Below, one piece after another: positions 48,575 to 58,067 of a DNA stretch of 64,000 nt. Numbering within the stretch: the first letter of the stretch is position 1; each line of letters opens with the position of its first letter. Position numbers and translations under genes: made by a program. A model generated the notes under the pieces. That model was not told the origin of the DNA. It worked only from the letters and a program-made list of their open reading frames with translations, and ran no database searches. Source of the stretch: an uncultured bacterium (GTDB taxonomy: Bacteria > Bacillota > Clostridia > Oscillospirales > Acutalibacteraceae); contig CAJMOH010000009.1 in the NCBI GenBank assembly GCA_905215055.1, positions 1 to 64,000 on the forward strand, written 5' to 3'.

Positions 48575-48583
48575 TGCTATAAT
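48575..48583 (+). promoter_or_regulatory. Extended -10 promoter of the dnaD-like gene
   Basis: TGCTATAAT, 37 bases upstream of the start at 48620; no good -35 box. Confidence 0.55.
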
Positions 48584-48619
48584 GTTCTCCAGACAAGGTT
48601 ATGAGAAGGGATTGGCAAA

Positions 48620-49609
48620 ATGGATTACACACTGAACATGGGTCCCTGGAACAGCGTATTCGCCGTACCCACGGCACTGGTGGACCGGTATCTCAGGCTG
48701 GCTGGAAAAGAACAGCTGCAAGTCCTGCTGTGGATGCTGCGTCACAGCGGGGAGCGGGTCTCTCCCGAAAAGCTGGCGCAAGAGTTGGGGATGGACACCG
48801 ATTCCGCCATGGACGCGGTGGACTATTGGGCGCAGGAGGGGCTGCTGGCTCAGGCCGGAGGACAGCTCTCCCCCGGCTCCGTGGACCAGGCGCCGGCCTC
48901 CACGGTGGAAAAAACAGAACCCGCCGCTTCCCCCCAGGAGGAAAAGACGTTGCCTCCCAAAAAGCGGATGACGAAGCCGGACACCCTGCACTTGGCTGCC
49001 CGCATGAAGGAGTCGGACGCGATTCGCTTTCTGATGCAGGAGGCCCAGGCCACCTTCGGGAAAACCATCTCCCCCGCCATGGCCTCCACTCTGCTTTCCA
49101 TCTGCGACGACTACGGCCTGCCTGTGGAGGTAGTGGTCATGCTGATCCATTACGCCAAGGACGCTGGAAAAACCGGCACCGCCTACATCGACTCTGTGGC
49201 CCGGGACTGGGCGGAAAGCGGGGTGTTTACCCTGGAGGCCGCCGAGCAAAAGCTGCAAGAGCTGGAGGAACGGCGGCTGGCCTGGTCCAAGGTGCAGTCC
49301 GCCGCAGGACTGCCTCGCCGGGCACCCTCCAAAAAGGAGGAGGAGGCTGCCTTCCGGTGGGTGTGTCAGTGGAAATTTACCGGGGAAATGCTCTCCGCCG
49401 CCTACGAGCGCTGCGTGGACAACACGGGAAAGTTTAACGTGAGCTACATCAACAAAATCCTGGAGGGATGGCACAAAAACGGCCTGCGCAATCTCCAGGA
49501 GCTGGAACAGTGGGAATCCAAGAGAAAGGACGACCGGGAACAGACCAAAAGCTACGACATTGACGAGCTGGAGAAAATCAGCTTTTTCGATTTGCCGGAG
49601 GGATTATAA
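48620..49609 (+). CDS. DnaD-domain replication protein
   Basis: A 329-residue protein. The N-terminal winged helix (about 1-80) is followed by a Pro/Glu-rich linker and two DnaD-type helical domains (about 130-205 and 225-310), the latter with WKFTGEMLSAAYERCV and FNVSYINKILEGWH, the YxxxI motif of primosomal DnaD. It works with the DnaI-like loader just downstream to place the helicase at replication origins or restart sites. Start follows AGAAGGGATTGGC. Confidence 0.88.
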   Translation: MDYTLNMGPWNSVFAVPTALVDRYLRLAGKEQLQVLLWMLRHSGERVSPEKLAQELGMDTDSAMDAVDYWAQEGLLAQAGGQLSPGSVDQAPASTVEKTEPAASPQEEKTLPPKKRMTKPDTLHLAARMKESDAIRFLMQEAQATFGKTISPAMASTLLSICDDYGLPVEVVVMLIHYAKDAGKTGTAYIDSVARDWAESGVFTLEAAEQKLQELEERRLAWSKVQSAAGLPRRAPSKKEEEAAFRWVCQWKFTGEMLSAAYERCVDNTGKFNVSYINKILEGWHKNGLRNLQELEQWESKRKDDREQTKSYDIDELEKISFFDLPEGL

Positions 49610-49612
49610 ACC

Positions 49613-50611
49613 ATGGGATATGGCAACAAAATCTTTCAAGCCGCCTGCCAGGAGCTGGAACAGCGGAAACGCCGGGCGGAGGAAAAGGCCGAACAGGGCC
49701 GGGCGCGCTTTTATCACCAGTGTCCCCGAGCCAGGGAAATTCGGGAGGAAATGGCCCGCAACGCCACAGGGGCCGCCAGGGCTGTGCTTTCCGGCGGGGA
49801 CGTGCGCGCCGAAATCACCCAACTGAAGGATAAGGGCTTGGCTCTAAAGGAGGAGTACAACCGGCTGCTGGCGGAGCATCATCTGACAGAAGCGGACGTT
49901 ACCCCTCAGTACCATTGCCTGGCCTGCCGGGACACGGGCTTTGTGGACGGACGAATGTGCTCCTGCCTGAAAAGCCTGCAGCGGCGCATTGCCTATGACA
50001 AGCTGAGCATGAACGTTCCCTTGGACAGCTGCACCTTTGAGAGCTTTTCCCTGGACTACTATCAGGAGGACGAACAGGCTTACCGGCAAATGGAAAAGGT
50101 GTACAACGCCTGCAAAAGCTATGGGGAAAGGTTCCGGGGGGATTCTCCCAGCTTGCTGTTTAAGGGCGGCACCGGTCTGGGGAAAACCCACCTTTCCCTG
50201 GCCATTGCCGGAAAAGCCATTGAAAAGGGGTTTGGGGTGATTTACGGCTCTGCCCAAACCTTTGCCGTAGCGCTGGAGCGGGAACGGTTTGACCGGGATC
50301 TTCCCGAGGAGGGCAGCACTCAAGCCCAGCTGACCAGCTGTGACCTGCTGATTCTGGACGACCTGGGAACGGAGTTCCCCTCCCCCTATGTGAACGCGGC
50401 GCTGTATGACATTCTCAACACCCGGATGATGGCGGAAAAGCCCACCATTATCAGCACCAACCTCTCTTTGAAGGAGCTGGAGGACCGGTACTCCCAGCGC
50501 TTTGCCTCCCGTGTGACGGGATACTATGGCAAGCTGGAATTTTTAGGCCGGGATGTGCGGGTGCAAAAGCGCCTGCAAAAAGCTCAGCACCGGCAGGGGC
50601 CAAAGTCTTAA
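49613..50611 (+). CDS. DnaI/DnaC-type helicase loader
   Basis: A 332-residue AAA+ ATPase. The N-terminal part has helicase-binding helices and a zinc cluster (CLACRDTGFVDGRMCSC, near 102-118); the ATPase has Walker A GGTGLGKTH (about 190-198), Walker B DLLILDDLG, and the sensor ISTNLS. It loads the replicative helicase. It starts 3 bases after the DnaD-like stop. Confidence 0.9.
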   Translation: MGYGNKIFQAACQELEQRKRRAEEKAEQGRARFYHQCPRAREIREEMARNATGAARAVLSGGDVRAEITQLKDKGLALKEEYNRLLAEHHLTEADVTPQYHCLACRDTGFVDGRMCSCLKSLQRRIAYDKLSMNVPLDSCTFESFSLDYYQEDEQAYRQMEKVYNACKSYGERFRGDSPSLLFKGGTGLGKTHLSLAIAGKAIEKGFGVIYGSAQTFAVALERERFDRDLPEEGSTQAQLTSCDLLILDDLGTEFPSPYVNAALYDILNTRMMAEKPTIISTNLSLKELEDRYSQRFASRVTGYYGKLEFLGRDVRVQKRLQKAQHRQGPKS

Positions 50612-50644
50612 CAACCGCCCAAACAGCTTATCCTGGCAAGGGCA

Positions 50645-50677
50645 AGGGGATGCTGACAAAACAGCATCCCCTCTTTC
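50645..50677. terminator. Terminator between dnaI-like and surface-protein genes
   Basis: A perfect 11-bp stem AGGGGATGCTG / CAGCATCCCCT with loop ACAAAA; T-rich on the plus side. It can serve both convergent genes. Confidence 0.85.
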
Positions 50678-53286
50678 TATGGCTGATTTTTCTTTTCAGC
50701 GTGAGCAGGCGTATATTCAGGGAATCGCTTTGCCAGCTCTCTGGCTATGGGACCGGACAAAAAGCAAAATACCAGAAAAGCCAAGAGAACCAGCATGCCG
50801 GGCAGCGCGGAGGTTTCGCCGTTTTGGAATACCAACCCTTGGGGCTCCTGTCCCTCCCCAGTTGAGCCTTCCCCTCCGGAGGAGCTGTCATCCGTTATCC
50901 CCGCCACGGGGAGAATTTGCTCCGAGTCAGATGGGGCGTTCTCTCCAGAAGGCAGCTCCGCCCCGCTCTCTGAGGATTCCTGGCCGCCGGATGAGGCGGC
51001 CCCCTTGGAGGAAGTACCCGTTCCAGAGCCAGAGGAGCTGGACGAGGAGGAGGAAACCTTCTCGCTGCGGTGGACGGTGACCTCGTAGACCCGCTTGGTT
51101 TCCCCGTCCGCCGCGGTGACGGTGATCTTAAACACCGTGTCGCTGCCGCCAGCACCCAGGTTCTTCCGGTTTACCCGATAGGCAGCGCCCTCTACGGGTT
51201 CCGCGGTGAAGGTCATGGTGGTGATTTCAAAGGGAACCGTGAGAGTGTATTCCAGCCGGTCGGGGTCAAAGGCAGGGGTGAGGGTCCCGCTGGCAGGGAC
51301 CAGAGACAGCAGCCGGGCGTCGTCGCTGAGAGCGGGTTCTTCCTCTTCCTCCTTCTCGCTGCGGTGGACGGTGACCTCATAGACCCGCTTGGTCTCTCCA
51401 TCCGCCGCGGTAACGGTGATCTTAAACACCGTGTCGCTGCCGCCGGCACCTAGGTTCTTCCGGTTTACCCGATAGGCAGCGCCCTCCGCCGCTTCCGCAG
51501 TGAAGGTCATGGTGGTGATTTCAAAGGGAACCGTGAGAGTGTATTCCAGCTGGTCGGGGTCAAAGGCAGGAGTGAGAGTCCCACTGGCCGGTGTCAACGA
51601 AAGCAACCGGGCGTCGTCGCTGAGAGCGGGGTCTTCCTCTTCCTCCTTTTCGCTGCGGTGGACAGTGACCTCATAAACCCGCTTGGTCTCTCCATCCGCT
51701 GCGGTAACGGTAATCTTAAACGCCGTGTCGCTGCCGCCGGCGCCTAGGTTTTTCCGGTTTACCCGATAGGCAGCGCCCTCCGCCGTTTCCGCGGTGAAGG
51801 TCATGGTAGTGACTTCAAAGGGAACCGTGAGAGTATATTCCAGCTGGTCGGGGTCAAAGGCGGGGGTGAGGGTTCCGCTGGCAGGAACCAAGGACAACAA
51901 CTTGGCGTTGTCATTGAGGGCGGGCTTCTCCTCTTCCTCTTTCTCGTTCCGGTGGACGGTGACCTCGTAGACCTGCTTGGTCTCCCCGTCCGCCGCGGTG
52001 ACGGTGATTTTAAACACCGTGTCGCTGCCGCCAGCGCCTAAGTTCTTCCGGTTTACCCGATAGGCAGCGCCCTCTACGGGTTCCGCGGTGAAGGTCATAG
52101 TGGTGACTTCAAAGGGAACCGTGAGAGTGTATTCCAGCTGGTCGGGGTCAAAGGCAGGAGTGAGAGTCCCGCTGGCAGGTGTCAACGAAAGCAGCCGAGC
52201 ATCGTCGCTGAGAGCGGAGTCTTCCTCTTCCTCCTTTTCGCTGCAGTGGACAATGACCTCATAGACCCGCTTGGTTTCCCCGTCCTCGGCAGTAACGGTG
52301 ATCTCAAACAGGGTGTCGCTGCCGCCGGCGCCTAGGTTTTTGCGGTTTACCCGATAGGCAGCGCCCTCTACGGGTTCCGCGGTGAAGGTCATGGTGGTGA
52401 CTTCAAAGGGAACCGTGAGAGTGTATTCCAGCCGGTCGGGGTCAAAGGCGGGGGTGAGAGTCCCGCTGGCAGGGACCAGAGACAGCAGCCGGGCGTCGTC
52501 GCTGAGAGCGGGGTCTTCCTCTTCCTCCTTTTCGTTCCGATGGACGGTGACCTCGTAGACCTGCCTGGTTTCCCCGTCCTCGGCAGTGACGGTGATCTCA
52601 AACAGGGTATCGCTGCCGCCGGAGCCTAAGTTCTTCCGGTTTACGCGGCAGACTGCTCCCGGCACGGGCTCCGCGGTAAAGGTGATGGCAGTTACCTCAT
52701 AGGGGACCGTCATCGTGTAGGAAAACACATCCGGGTCAAATTCCGGCTCCAGCGCGCCGTGATCCGGGCTGAGAGACAAAAGCCGGGCATCGCTGCTGGG
52801 CGGCGCCAGCACCTGGAAGGGCAGGGAAGCCTCCACATCCGCCAGGATAAACGCTGGCTCTGGGCTGGCAATCTGAAAGACAGAAACCGTAAAGGCTTGG
52901 GAACCGGCCAAAGCCTCCTCTTTCACCTGGAAACGGTAAGTAATAACGGTTTCAGAAGCCAGGAATGGTCCTGTTCCCGGAGCGGTGTACACGGAGGAAA
53001 CCTGTCCAGGCCGGTCCACCGTGGCAGCGGTGCCTGCTTTTACGCTCTCCCCATAGGAGGCCCGCTGATAGGAAAAAGCCTCCCCATCATAGGCCACCGC
53101 CACCTGAAACGCCGCCACATCTCCCAGCGTCCCGTCGTAGGAAACGGCAACCTCCACCACGGTCCCCGGGCCGCCCTCCTCCACCGTGAGGGAAGAGGAA
53201 AAACCAGCGGCCTGAGCGGCGGCTCCCCAAAAGACAGCCAGGACTGTCCAGCACAGCAGACTGAGCGCAAGTCTCCACCCTTTCAT
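50677..53286 (-). CDS. Surface protein with cohesin-like domain and six cadherin-like repeats
   Basis: An 869-residue protein. A signal peptide (residues 1-27) precedes a cohesin-like domain (about 28-170) and six cadherin-like beta-sandwich repeats of 98 residues each, beginning DARLLSL and ending VYEVTVH, separated by acidic EKEEEE linkers. A Ser/Gly-rich stretch and a C-terminal membrane segment with a basic tail follow; no LPxTG motif is seen. ATG 53286 has GGGAGG upstream. It may act in adhesion or stalk-like display. Function unproven. Confidence 0.82.
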   Translation of the reverse strand: MKGWRLALSLLCWTVLAVFWGAAAQAAGFSSSLTVEEGGPGTVVEVAVSYDGTLGDVAAFQVAVAYDGEAFSYQRASYGESVKAGTAATVDRPGQVSSVYTAPGTGPFLASETVITYRFQVKEEALAGSQAFTVSVFQIASPEPAFILADVEASLPFQVLAPPSSDARLLSLSPDHGALEPEFDPDVFSYTMTVPYEVTAITFTAEPVPGAVCRVNRKNLGSGGSDTLFEITVTAEDGETRQVYEVTVHRNEKEEEEDPALSDDARLLSLVPASGTLTPAFDPDRLEYTLTVPFEVTTMTFTAEPVEGAAYRVNRKNLGAGGSDTLFEITVTAEDGETKRVYEVIVHCSEKEEEEDSALSDDARLLSLTPASGTLTPAFDPDQLEYTLTVPFEVTTMTFTAEPVEGAAYRVNRKNLGAGGSDTVFKITVTAADGETKQVYEVTVHRNEKEEEEKPALNDNAKLLSLVPASGTLTPAFDPDQLEYTLTVPFEVTTMTFTAETAEGAAYRVNRKNLGAGGSDTAFKITVTAADGETKRVYEVTVHRSEKEEEEDPALSDDARLLSLTPASGTLTPAFDPDQLEYTLTVPFEITTMTFTAEAAEGAAYRVNRKNLGAGGSDTVFKITVTAADGETKRVYEVTVHRSEKEEEEEPALSDDARLLSLVPASGTLTPAFDPDRLEYTLTVPFEITTMTFTAEPVEGAAYRVNRKNLGAGGSDTVFKITVTAADGETKRVYEVTVHRSEKVSSSSSSSSGSGTGTSSKGAASSGGQESSESGAELPSGENAPSDSEQILPVAGITDDSSSGGEGSTGEGQEPQGLVFQNGETSALPGMLVLLAFLVFCFLSGPIARELAKRFPEYTPAHAEKKNQP
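51050..52797. repeat. Six tandem 294-bp repeats in the surface-protein gene
   Basis: Marker sequences recur at 51317, 51611, 51905, 52199, 52493 and 52787, each exactly 294 bases apart. The units are nearly identical at DNA level, above all the middle ones, which suggests recent expansion or gene conversion. 294 is a multiple of three, so copy-number change keeps the frame. Confidence 0.93.
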
Positions 53287-53322
53287 GGCCTCCCCCTCTT
53301 TTCCGGTTAAAATGTCAAGCCT

Positions 53323-53350
53323 ATTATACCACAAGTATGCTCTTTCACAA
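53323..53350 (-). promoter_or_regulatory. Promoter of the surface-protein gene
   Basis: Minus-strand TTGTGA, 16-base spacer, perfect TATAAT, about 37 bases upstream. Confidence 0.55.
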
Positions 53351-53423
53351 AGAAAATTTTCCATATTTTGACAAATTTCGACAAGCCAGAAGAGAGAATC
53401 CCCTGTTTTTCCCCGGCGGACAG

Positions 53424-53453
53424 TTGACAGAAAGGGCTGGTTTCGTTTACCAT
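53424..53453 (+). promoter_or_regulatory. Promoter of the ThrE-type exporter genes
   Basis: Perfect TTGACA (53424-53429), 18-base spacer, TACCAT, about 40 bases before the start. Confidence 0.45.
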
Positions 53454-53491
53454 GTACAAGGAACGATCAAAAAGAGGGTGGCGGCAGGCAT

Positions 53492-54277
53492 ATGAGCCAG
53501 ATCGATGAGGACAACAGCATTTTGGAGCTTTCCTTTCAAATGGGGGAAACGCTTCTCCGCAGCGGGGCGGAAATCTCCCGCGTACAGGAAACTATGGAAC
53601 GGGTGGCCGCCGCTTATCAGGCGGAAAAGTTCAACGTCTATGTGCTGACAAACGCCATTTTCGCTGTGGGTACAGAGCGGGGGCAGGAACGCTCCGTGGA
53701 GCTGCGCCACATTCCCAGCACCACCACTCACCTGGGACGCATCTGCGCGGTGAACCAGCTTTCTCGGGAAATTGCCCAGGGAAAACACACGGTGGCGGAG
53801 GCCTTTCAGATTTTGCAGAACATTCGAGAGGTACCCTATTCTCCCCTGCCCCTGGCCACCTTGGCCTGCGCCATTGGCGGCGCCTGCTTCAGCTATCTGT
53901 TTGGCGGCGACGGCTTTGACGTCCTTACCGCCTTTCTATGCGGCCTGGTGCTGGAGCCCTATCTGTACTGGGTGGGAAAGCACAACATGTCCAAGTTTTT
54001 AACCAATCTGTCCTCCAGCGCCCTGGTGACCCTGTGCGGCGCGCTGCTGCTGCTCCTGGGACTGGGACACAGCATGGACATGATTATCATCGGGTCCATT
54101 ATCCGGCTGGTACCGGGAGTGGCTCTGACCACCTCTATCCGGGACTTCTTCCACGGGGATTATCTCAGCGGCGCCATCCGCATGCTGGACGCGGTGCTGG
54201 TGGGGGGCTGTATCGCCATGGGTGTGGGCGTTGTGGTGCGGCTTCTCTCCATGCTGACAGGAGGTGCGTTGCTGTAA
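53492..54277 (+). CDS. Threonine/serine exporter, large subunit (ThrE N-terminal domain)
   Basis: A 261-residue protein with a cytoplasmic part (about 1-115: GETLLRSGAEISRVQETM, RHIPSTTTHLG) and five predicted membrane segments (about 118-258), the DUF1212/ThrE family. It is half of a two-gene exporter: the small partner follows, its ATG overlapping this stop. In Corynebacterium the fused ThrE exports threonine and serine. Confidence 0.85.
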   Translation: MSQIDEDNSILELSFQMGETLLRSGAEISRVQETMERVAAAYQAEKFNVYVLTNAIFAVGTERGQERSVELRHIPSTTTHLGRICAVNQLSREIAQGKHTVAEAFQILQNIREVPYSPLPLATLACAIGGACFSYLFGGDGFDVLTAFLCGLVLEPYLYWVGKHNMSKFLTNLSSSALVTLCGALLLLLGLGHSMDMIIIGSIIRLVPGVALTTSIRDFFHGDYLSGAIRMLDAVLVGGCIAMGVGVVVRLLSMLTGGALL

Positions 54278-54753
54278 TGGATTTTTTGACACTGCTCAAT
54301 TGGCTGTTTCAAACGGCGGTGGCCTTTGTGTCCACCATTGCCTTCGCCATTATTTTTCACACGCCCCGGCGAGAGTATCTGTGCTGCGGCACAACCGGCG
54401 GCATGGGCTGGCTGGTCTACCTGATCTGCATGCACCTTGGTACCGGGGTGGTGGTGGCCTCCTTTTTCGCCACGGTAGCCCTGGCCTGGGTTTCCCGGAT
54501 CTTCGCCTTTTGGCGGAAGGCTCCGGTAACGGTGTTCCTGATTACGGGAATTTTTCCCCTGGTGCCGGGAGCTGGCATTTACTACACCGGCTACCACTTC
54601 TTTATGAGCGACAACTCTCTGGCCCTGGACAAAGGGCTGGAAACCATTAAAATTGCCATTGCCATCGCCCTGGGCATTGGCATTGTGCTGTCCCTGCCCG
54701 CCTTTTTCTTCACCCTGCGCCGGAAAGGCGCCAAGGGCGGCAGCCGATTTTGA
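54277..54753 (+). CDS. Threonine/serine exporter, small subunit (ThrE_2)
   Basis: A 158-residue, five-segment membrane protein with the marks FAIIFHTPRREYLCCGTTGGMGW and PLVPGAGIYYTGYH of the ThrE_2/DUF3815 family. The start overlaps the large-subunit stop (TAATG). Confidence 0.85.
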   Translation: MDFLTLLNWLFQTAVAFVSTIAFAIIFHTPRREYLCCGTTGGMGWLVYLICMHLGTGVVVASFFATVALAWVSRIFAFWRKAPVTVFLITGIFPLVPGAGIYYTGYHFFMSDNSLALDKGLETIKIAIAIALGIGIVLSLPAFFFTLRRKGAKGGSRF

Positions 54754-54765
54754 AAGGAGGCTCCC

Positions 54766-55764
54766 ATGCCCAGAGTGGAAGTGACTATTGAAAAAAACGA
54801 CGGGGGCCAGCGGGTGGACAAGTTTCTGACAAAAGCCTATCCCAACCTGCCCCAGTCCATGCTGTATAAAAGCATCCGCAAAAAGGACATCAAGGTAAAC
54901 GGCCAGCGGTGCCAGATCTCCACCCGCCTGCGGGAAGGGGACGTGGTGTCCCTGTTTTTGAAGGAGGAATTCTTCCAAAAGGAGGAGCGGCCGGAGGACT
55001 TTTTGAAGGCCCCCAAAAAACTGACGATTCTCTATGAGGACGAAAACGTGATGATTCTGGACAAGAAGCCGGGGCTGATCGTCCACCCGGACGAAACCTA
55101 TCACTTCGACTCCCTGATCGCCAGGATTCAGCACTATCTGTATGACAAGGGGGAATACGATCCCAAGGCGGAAAAGGCCTTTGCCCCGGCCCTGGTAAAC
55201 CGCATCGACCGGAACACAGGGGGCATTGTCATGGCAGCGAAAAACGCGGAGGCCCTGCGGATTCTAAACCAGAAGGTCAAGGACCGGGAACTGCACAAGC
55301 TCTATCTGTGCGTGGTGTGCGGCCATCTGGAAAAACGGGAGGATCTGCTCACCGGCTATCTGGAGAAAAACGAGGCCCAAAACCGGGTGTACATCTCCCG
55401 CAGGCCCAAGGAGGGCGCCAAAACCATCCGCACCAAATACCGGGTGCTGGAGGAGCGGCGGGGCTTTTCTCTGGTAGAGGTGGACCTGCTCACCGGCAGA
55501 ACCCACCAGATCCGCGCCCACTTTGCCTCCATCGGCCATCCCCTGGCGGGGGACGGCAAGTACGGCAAAAACCAGGTGAACAAGCAGACCGGGTTCCCCT
55601 ATCAAGCGCTGTACTCCTACAAGCTGCGGTTCGACTTTCAGACGGACGGCGGCATGCTGCAATATCTGAACGGCAGGGAATTTACCGCGGGAGACGTGTG
55701 GTTTCTGCCGGAATTTTACGCCATGCCAAAGGCTGCCCCCAAAACGGGGACAGCCAGAGACTAA
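54766..55764 (+). CDS. RluA-family pseudouridine synthase
   Basis: A 332-residue RNA-modifying enzyme. An N-terminal S4 RNA-binding domain (about 13-70) is followed by the catalytic domain with the motif NRIDRNTGG (catalytic Asp in the usual HRLDxxTSG place), TGRTHQIRAHF and HPLAGDGKYG. It converts uridines in rRNA or tRNA; the exact target (RluC/RluD type) cannot be told. It starts 12 bases after the exporter gene with AAAGGAGG. Confidence 0.9.
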   Translation: MPRVEVTIEKNDGGQRVDKFLTKAYPNLPQSMLYKSIRKKDIKVNGQRCQISTRLREGDVVSLFLKEEFFQKEERPEDFLKAPKKLTILYEDENVMILDKKPGLIVHPDETYHFDSLIARIQHYLYDKGEYDPKAEKAFAPALVNRIDRNTGGIVMAAKNAEALRILNQKVKDRELHKLYLCVVCGHLEKREDLLTGYLEKNEAQNRVYISRRPKEGAKTIRTKYRVLEERRGFSLVEVDLLTGRTHQIRAHFASIGHPLAGDGKYGKNQVNKQTGFPYQALYSYKLRFDFQTDGGMLQYLNGREFTAGDVWFLPEFYAMPKAAPKTGTARD

Positions 55765-55796
55765 GCCCCCTGGGGGCGGAATGGGAAGTGACCTTT

Positions 55797-58028
55797 ATGC
55801 GTGTGATTCATTTGATTGGCGGCGGCGACACCGGCGGCGCCAAAACTCACGTTTTAAATCTGTTGAAGGAGCTGAATCAATCCATCGACGCCCGGCTGTT
55901 TTGCTTCCGCAAGGGAGAATTTTCCGAGGACGCGGCAAAGCTGGGCATCCCCATTGAAGTGATTGAGTCTGGCAACCCGGTGGTGGGCCTGCGGGAGCTG
56001 AAGCGCCGCCTGGCGGGAGAAAAAGTGGATATTATCCACTGTCACGGGGCCAGGGGCAACCTGATGGGCAACCTGATTAAGAAGCATCTGGGCGCCCCGG
56101 TAGTCACTACGGTCCACAGCGATTACCGGCTGGACTATCTGGGCAGGCCCGTGGCCATGCTCTCCTACGGCACCACCAACATGGTGGCCCTGCGGCGGGT
56201 GAATTTCTACATTGGCGTGTCTGATCCCATGACGGACATTCTGATTGAGCGGGGATTTCCCGCCGACCGGATTTACACCATCTATAACGGCATCGACTTT
56301 AAAACGCCCATTCACCCTGTACCCAAGGAGGAGTTTCTCAAAAGCGTGGGCATGGAGTGGGAGCCGGACGACGTAATTGCCGGCATTGCCGTGCGGCTTT
56401 CCCCTGTAAAGGACGTTCCCACCCTGCTGCGGGCCATGAAGCTCGCTGCTTCGCGGAATCCCCATCTCAAGCTGCTTGTGGGCGGCGACGGCGAGGACCG
56501 GCAGAAGCTGGAGGCCATGACGCGGGAGCTGGGCCTGGAGAAGAAGGTCCACTTTGCCGGGTGGCTGACGGACGTGAATTCCTTTTACAACGCCATTGAC
56601 ATCAACCTGCTGACCTCTATCTCCGAGACCTTCCCCTACTCCCTGACAGAAGGCACCCGAATGCACCGGGCCACCATTGCCTCCCGGGTGGGGGGCGTGC
56701 CGGTGCTCATCGACGACGGGATCAACGGCCTGATCTTTGAGCCAGGCGATGAGGAGCAGCTGGCCCAGCACCTGCTGACTCTGGCAGGGGACCCGGAGCT
56801 GCGCCGGACCTATGGAGAGCGCATTTATGAAAAGGCCAGCCGGGAGTTTTCCATCGACCGGATGGTGGAGCATCAGCTGGAGATCTACGAGAGCATTCTA
56901 AAGCGGGACGCCCGGCAAAAGGCCCGGAAACGGGACGGAACGGTGATTTGCGGAGCCTATGGCTACGGAAACGCCGGGGACGACGCCATTTTAAAGTCCA
57001 TCATTCAATCGGTGCAGCAGCTGGACAGCACCATGCCCATTACGGTGCTGGCGAAAAATACCCAGAGCATTAAAAAGCGGTACCGAGTTAATTCCATCTA
57101 CACCTTCAACCTGCCCAAGATGATTTCCGCCATGAGGAAATCTGTGCTGTACATCAACGGCGGCGGCACCCTGATCCAAAACGCCACCAGCTGGCGCAGC
57201 CTGTGGTACTACCTGTTCACCTTGGGCCTTGCCAAACTGCTGGGAAACAAGGTGGACATGTACGGCTGCGGCATCGGCCCGGTCACAGGGAAAAAGAACA
57301 TTTGGCTGGTCAAGCATGTGCTGGAGCGCTCGGTGGACACCATTACCCTGCGGGAGAAGGACTCCATGGAGGAGCTGAAGGGCTTTGGCGTGGGGCGGCC
57401 GGAAATTCTCCTCAGCTCCGACCCGGCCCTGGTCCTAAAGCCCGCCCCCGCCCTGGACGTGGAGGCTTATTTGAACCGGCACGGCCTGGACCCCCAGGGG
57501 AAATATCTCTGCTTTATGCTGCGGACCTGGTATGGGTTTGATGGGAAATCTCAGGCCATTGCCGCCTGCGCGGACTGGGCCTATGAGAAATTCGGCCTGA
57601 CGCCCCTGTTTTTGTCCCTGAACATTTTCCACGATTCCAGAGCCGCCGAACGGGTGGCCCAGCAGATGAAAGCTCCCTGCCACATTTTGGACGACTGGGC
57701 GGAGCCAGAGCTGCTGATCGGCCTGCTGAGCCGGATGGACGCGGTGGTTTCCATGCGGCTTCACGGCTTGATCTTTTCCTCTCTCAGCGGGGCCCCCCTG
57801 GTGGGCGTGTCCTACGACCCCAAGATTCAATCGTTTTTAAGGTATCTGGGCGCGGGTACCTGCATTTCCCTGGAGGACGTAACCGAGGAAAACTTGAAGC
57901 AGGCTGTGGCCCAGGCCATAGACACCCTGCCCCACCGGGAAGAGCTGCGGGCAAAGGCGGAACGGCTGAAGGACCTGGAACGGCAGAACATCCAGGCTGT
58001 GGCCCGGCTGCTGGGCCTGCCGGAATAA
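55797..58028 (+). CDS. Fusion of GT4 glycosyltransferase and CsaB pyruvyl transferase
   Basis: About 743 residues. The N-terminal domain (about 1-365) is a GT-B glycosyltransferase: IHLIGGGDTGGAKTHVLNL, YNGIDF, AGIAVRLSPVKDVPTLL, SETFPYSLTEGTRM. The C-terminal domain (about 380-743) is CsaB: CGAYGYGNAGDDAIL, NGGGTLIQNATSWRS, MYGCGIGP, VSMRLHGLIFSS. CsaB adds ketal pyruvate to a wall polymer, the ligand of SLH domains. One polypeptide may thus extend and pyruvylate a secondary wall polysaccharide. ATG 55797 is chosen as first codon of the RVIHLIGG motif; the GTG at 55788 is possible. Confidence 0.88.
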   Translation: MRVIHLIGGGDTGGAKTHVLNLLKELNQSIDARLFCFRKGEFSEDAAKLGIPIEVIESGNPVVGLRELKRRLAGEKVDIIHCHGARGNLMGNLIKKHLGAPVVTTVHSDYRLDYLGRPVAMLSYGTTNMVALRRVNFYIGVSDPMTDILIERGFPADRIYTIYNGIDFKTPIHPVPKEEFLKSVGMEWEPDDVIAGIAVRLSPVKDVPTLLRAMKLAASRNPHLKLLVGGDGEDRQKLEAMTRELGLEKKVHFAGWLTDVNSFYNAIDINLLTSISETFPYSLTEGTRMHRATIASRVGGVPVLIDDGINGLIFEPGDEEQLAQHLLTLAGDPELRRTYGERIYEKASREFSIDRMVEHQLEIYESILKRDARQKARKRDGTVICGAYGYGNAGDDAILKSIIQSVQQLDSTMPITVLAKNTQSIKKRYRVNSIYTFNLPKMISAMRKSVLYINGGGTLIQNATSWRSLWYYLFTLGLAKLLGNKVDMYGCGIGPVTGKKNIWLVKHVLERSVDTITLREKDSMEELKGFGVGRPEILLSSDPALVLKPAPALDVEAYLNRHGLDPQGKYLCFMLRTWYGFDGKSQAIAACADWAYEKFGLTPLFLSLNIFHDSRAAERVAQQMKAPCHILDDWAEPELLIGLLSRMDAVVSMRLHGLIFSSLSGAPLVGVSYDPKIQSFLRYLGAGTCISLEDVTEENLKQAVAQAIDTLPHREELRAKAERLKDLERQNIQAVARLLGLPE

Positions 58029-58030
58029 GC

Positions 58031-58067
58031 AAAAAAGGAGACCCCCGTGGGTCTCCTTTCGTTTTTT
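58031..58067. terminator. Bidirectional terminator
   Basis: A perfect 11-bp stem AAAGGAGACCC / GGGTCTCCTTT with a 4-base loop and A/T-tracts on both sides, between the csaB fusion and the convergent GNAT gene. Confidence 0.88.

Noticed and set aside
51050..52797. CRISPR array
   Set aside because: The periodic repeats are 294 bp, in frame and coding for beta-sandwich domains; no short repeat-spacer pattern or cas gene exists in the window.
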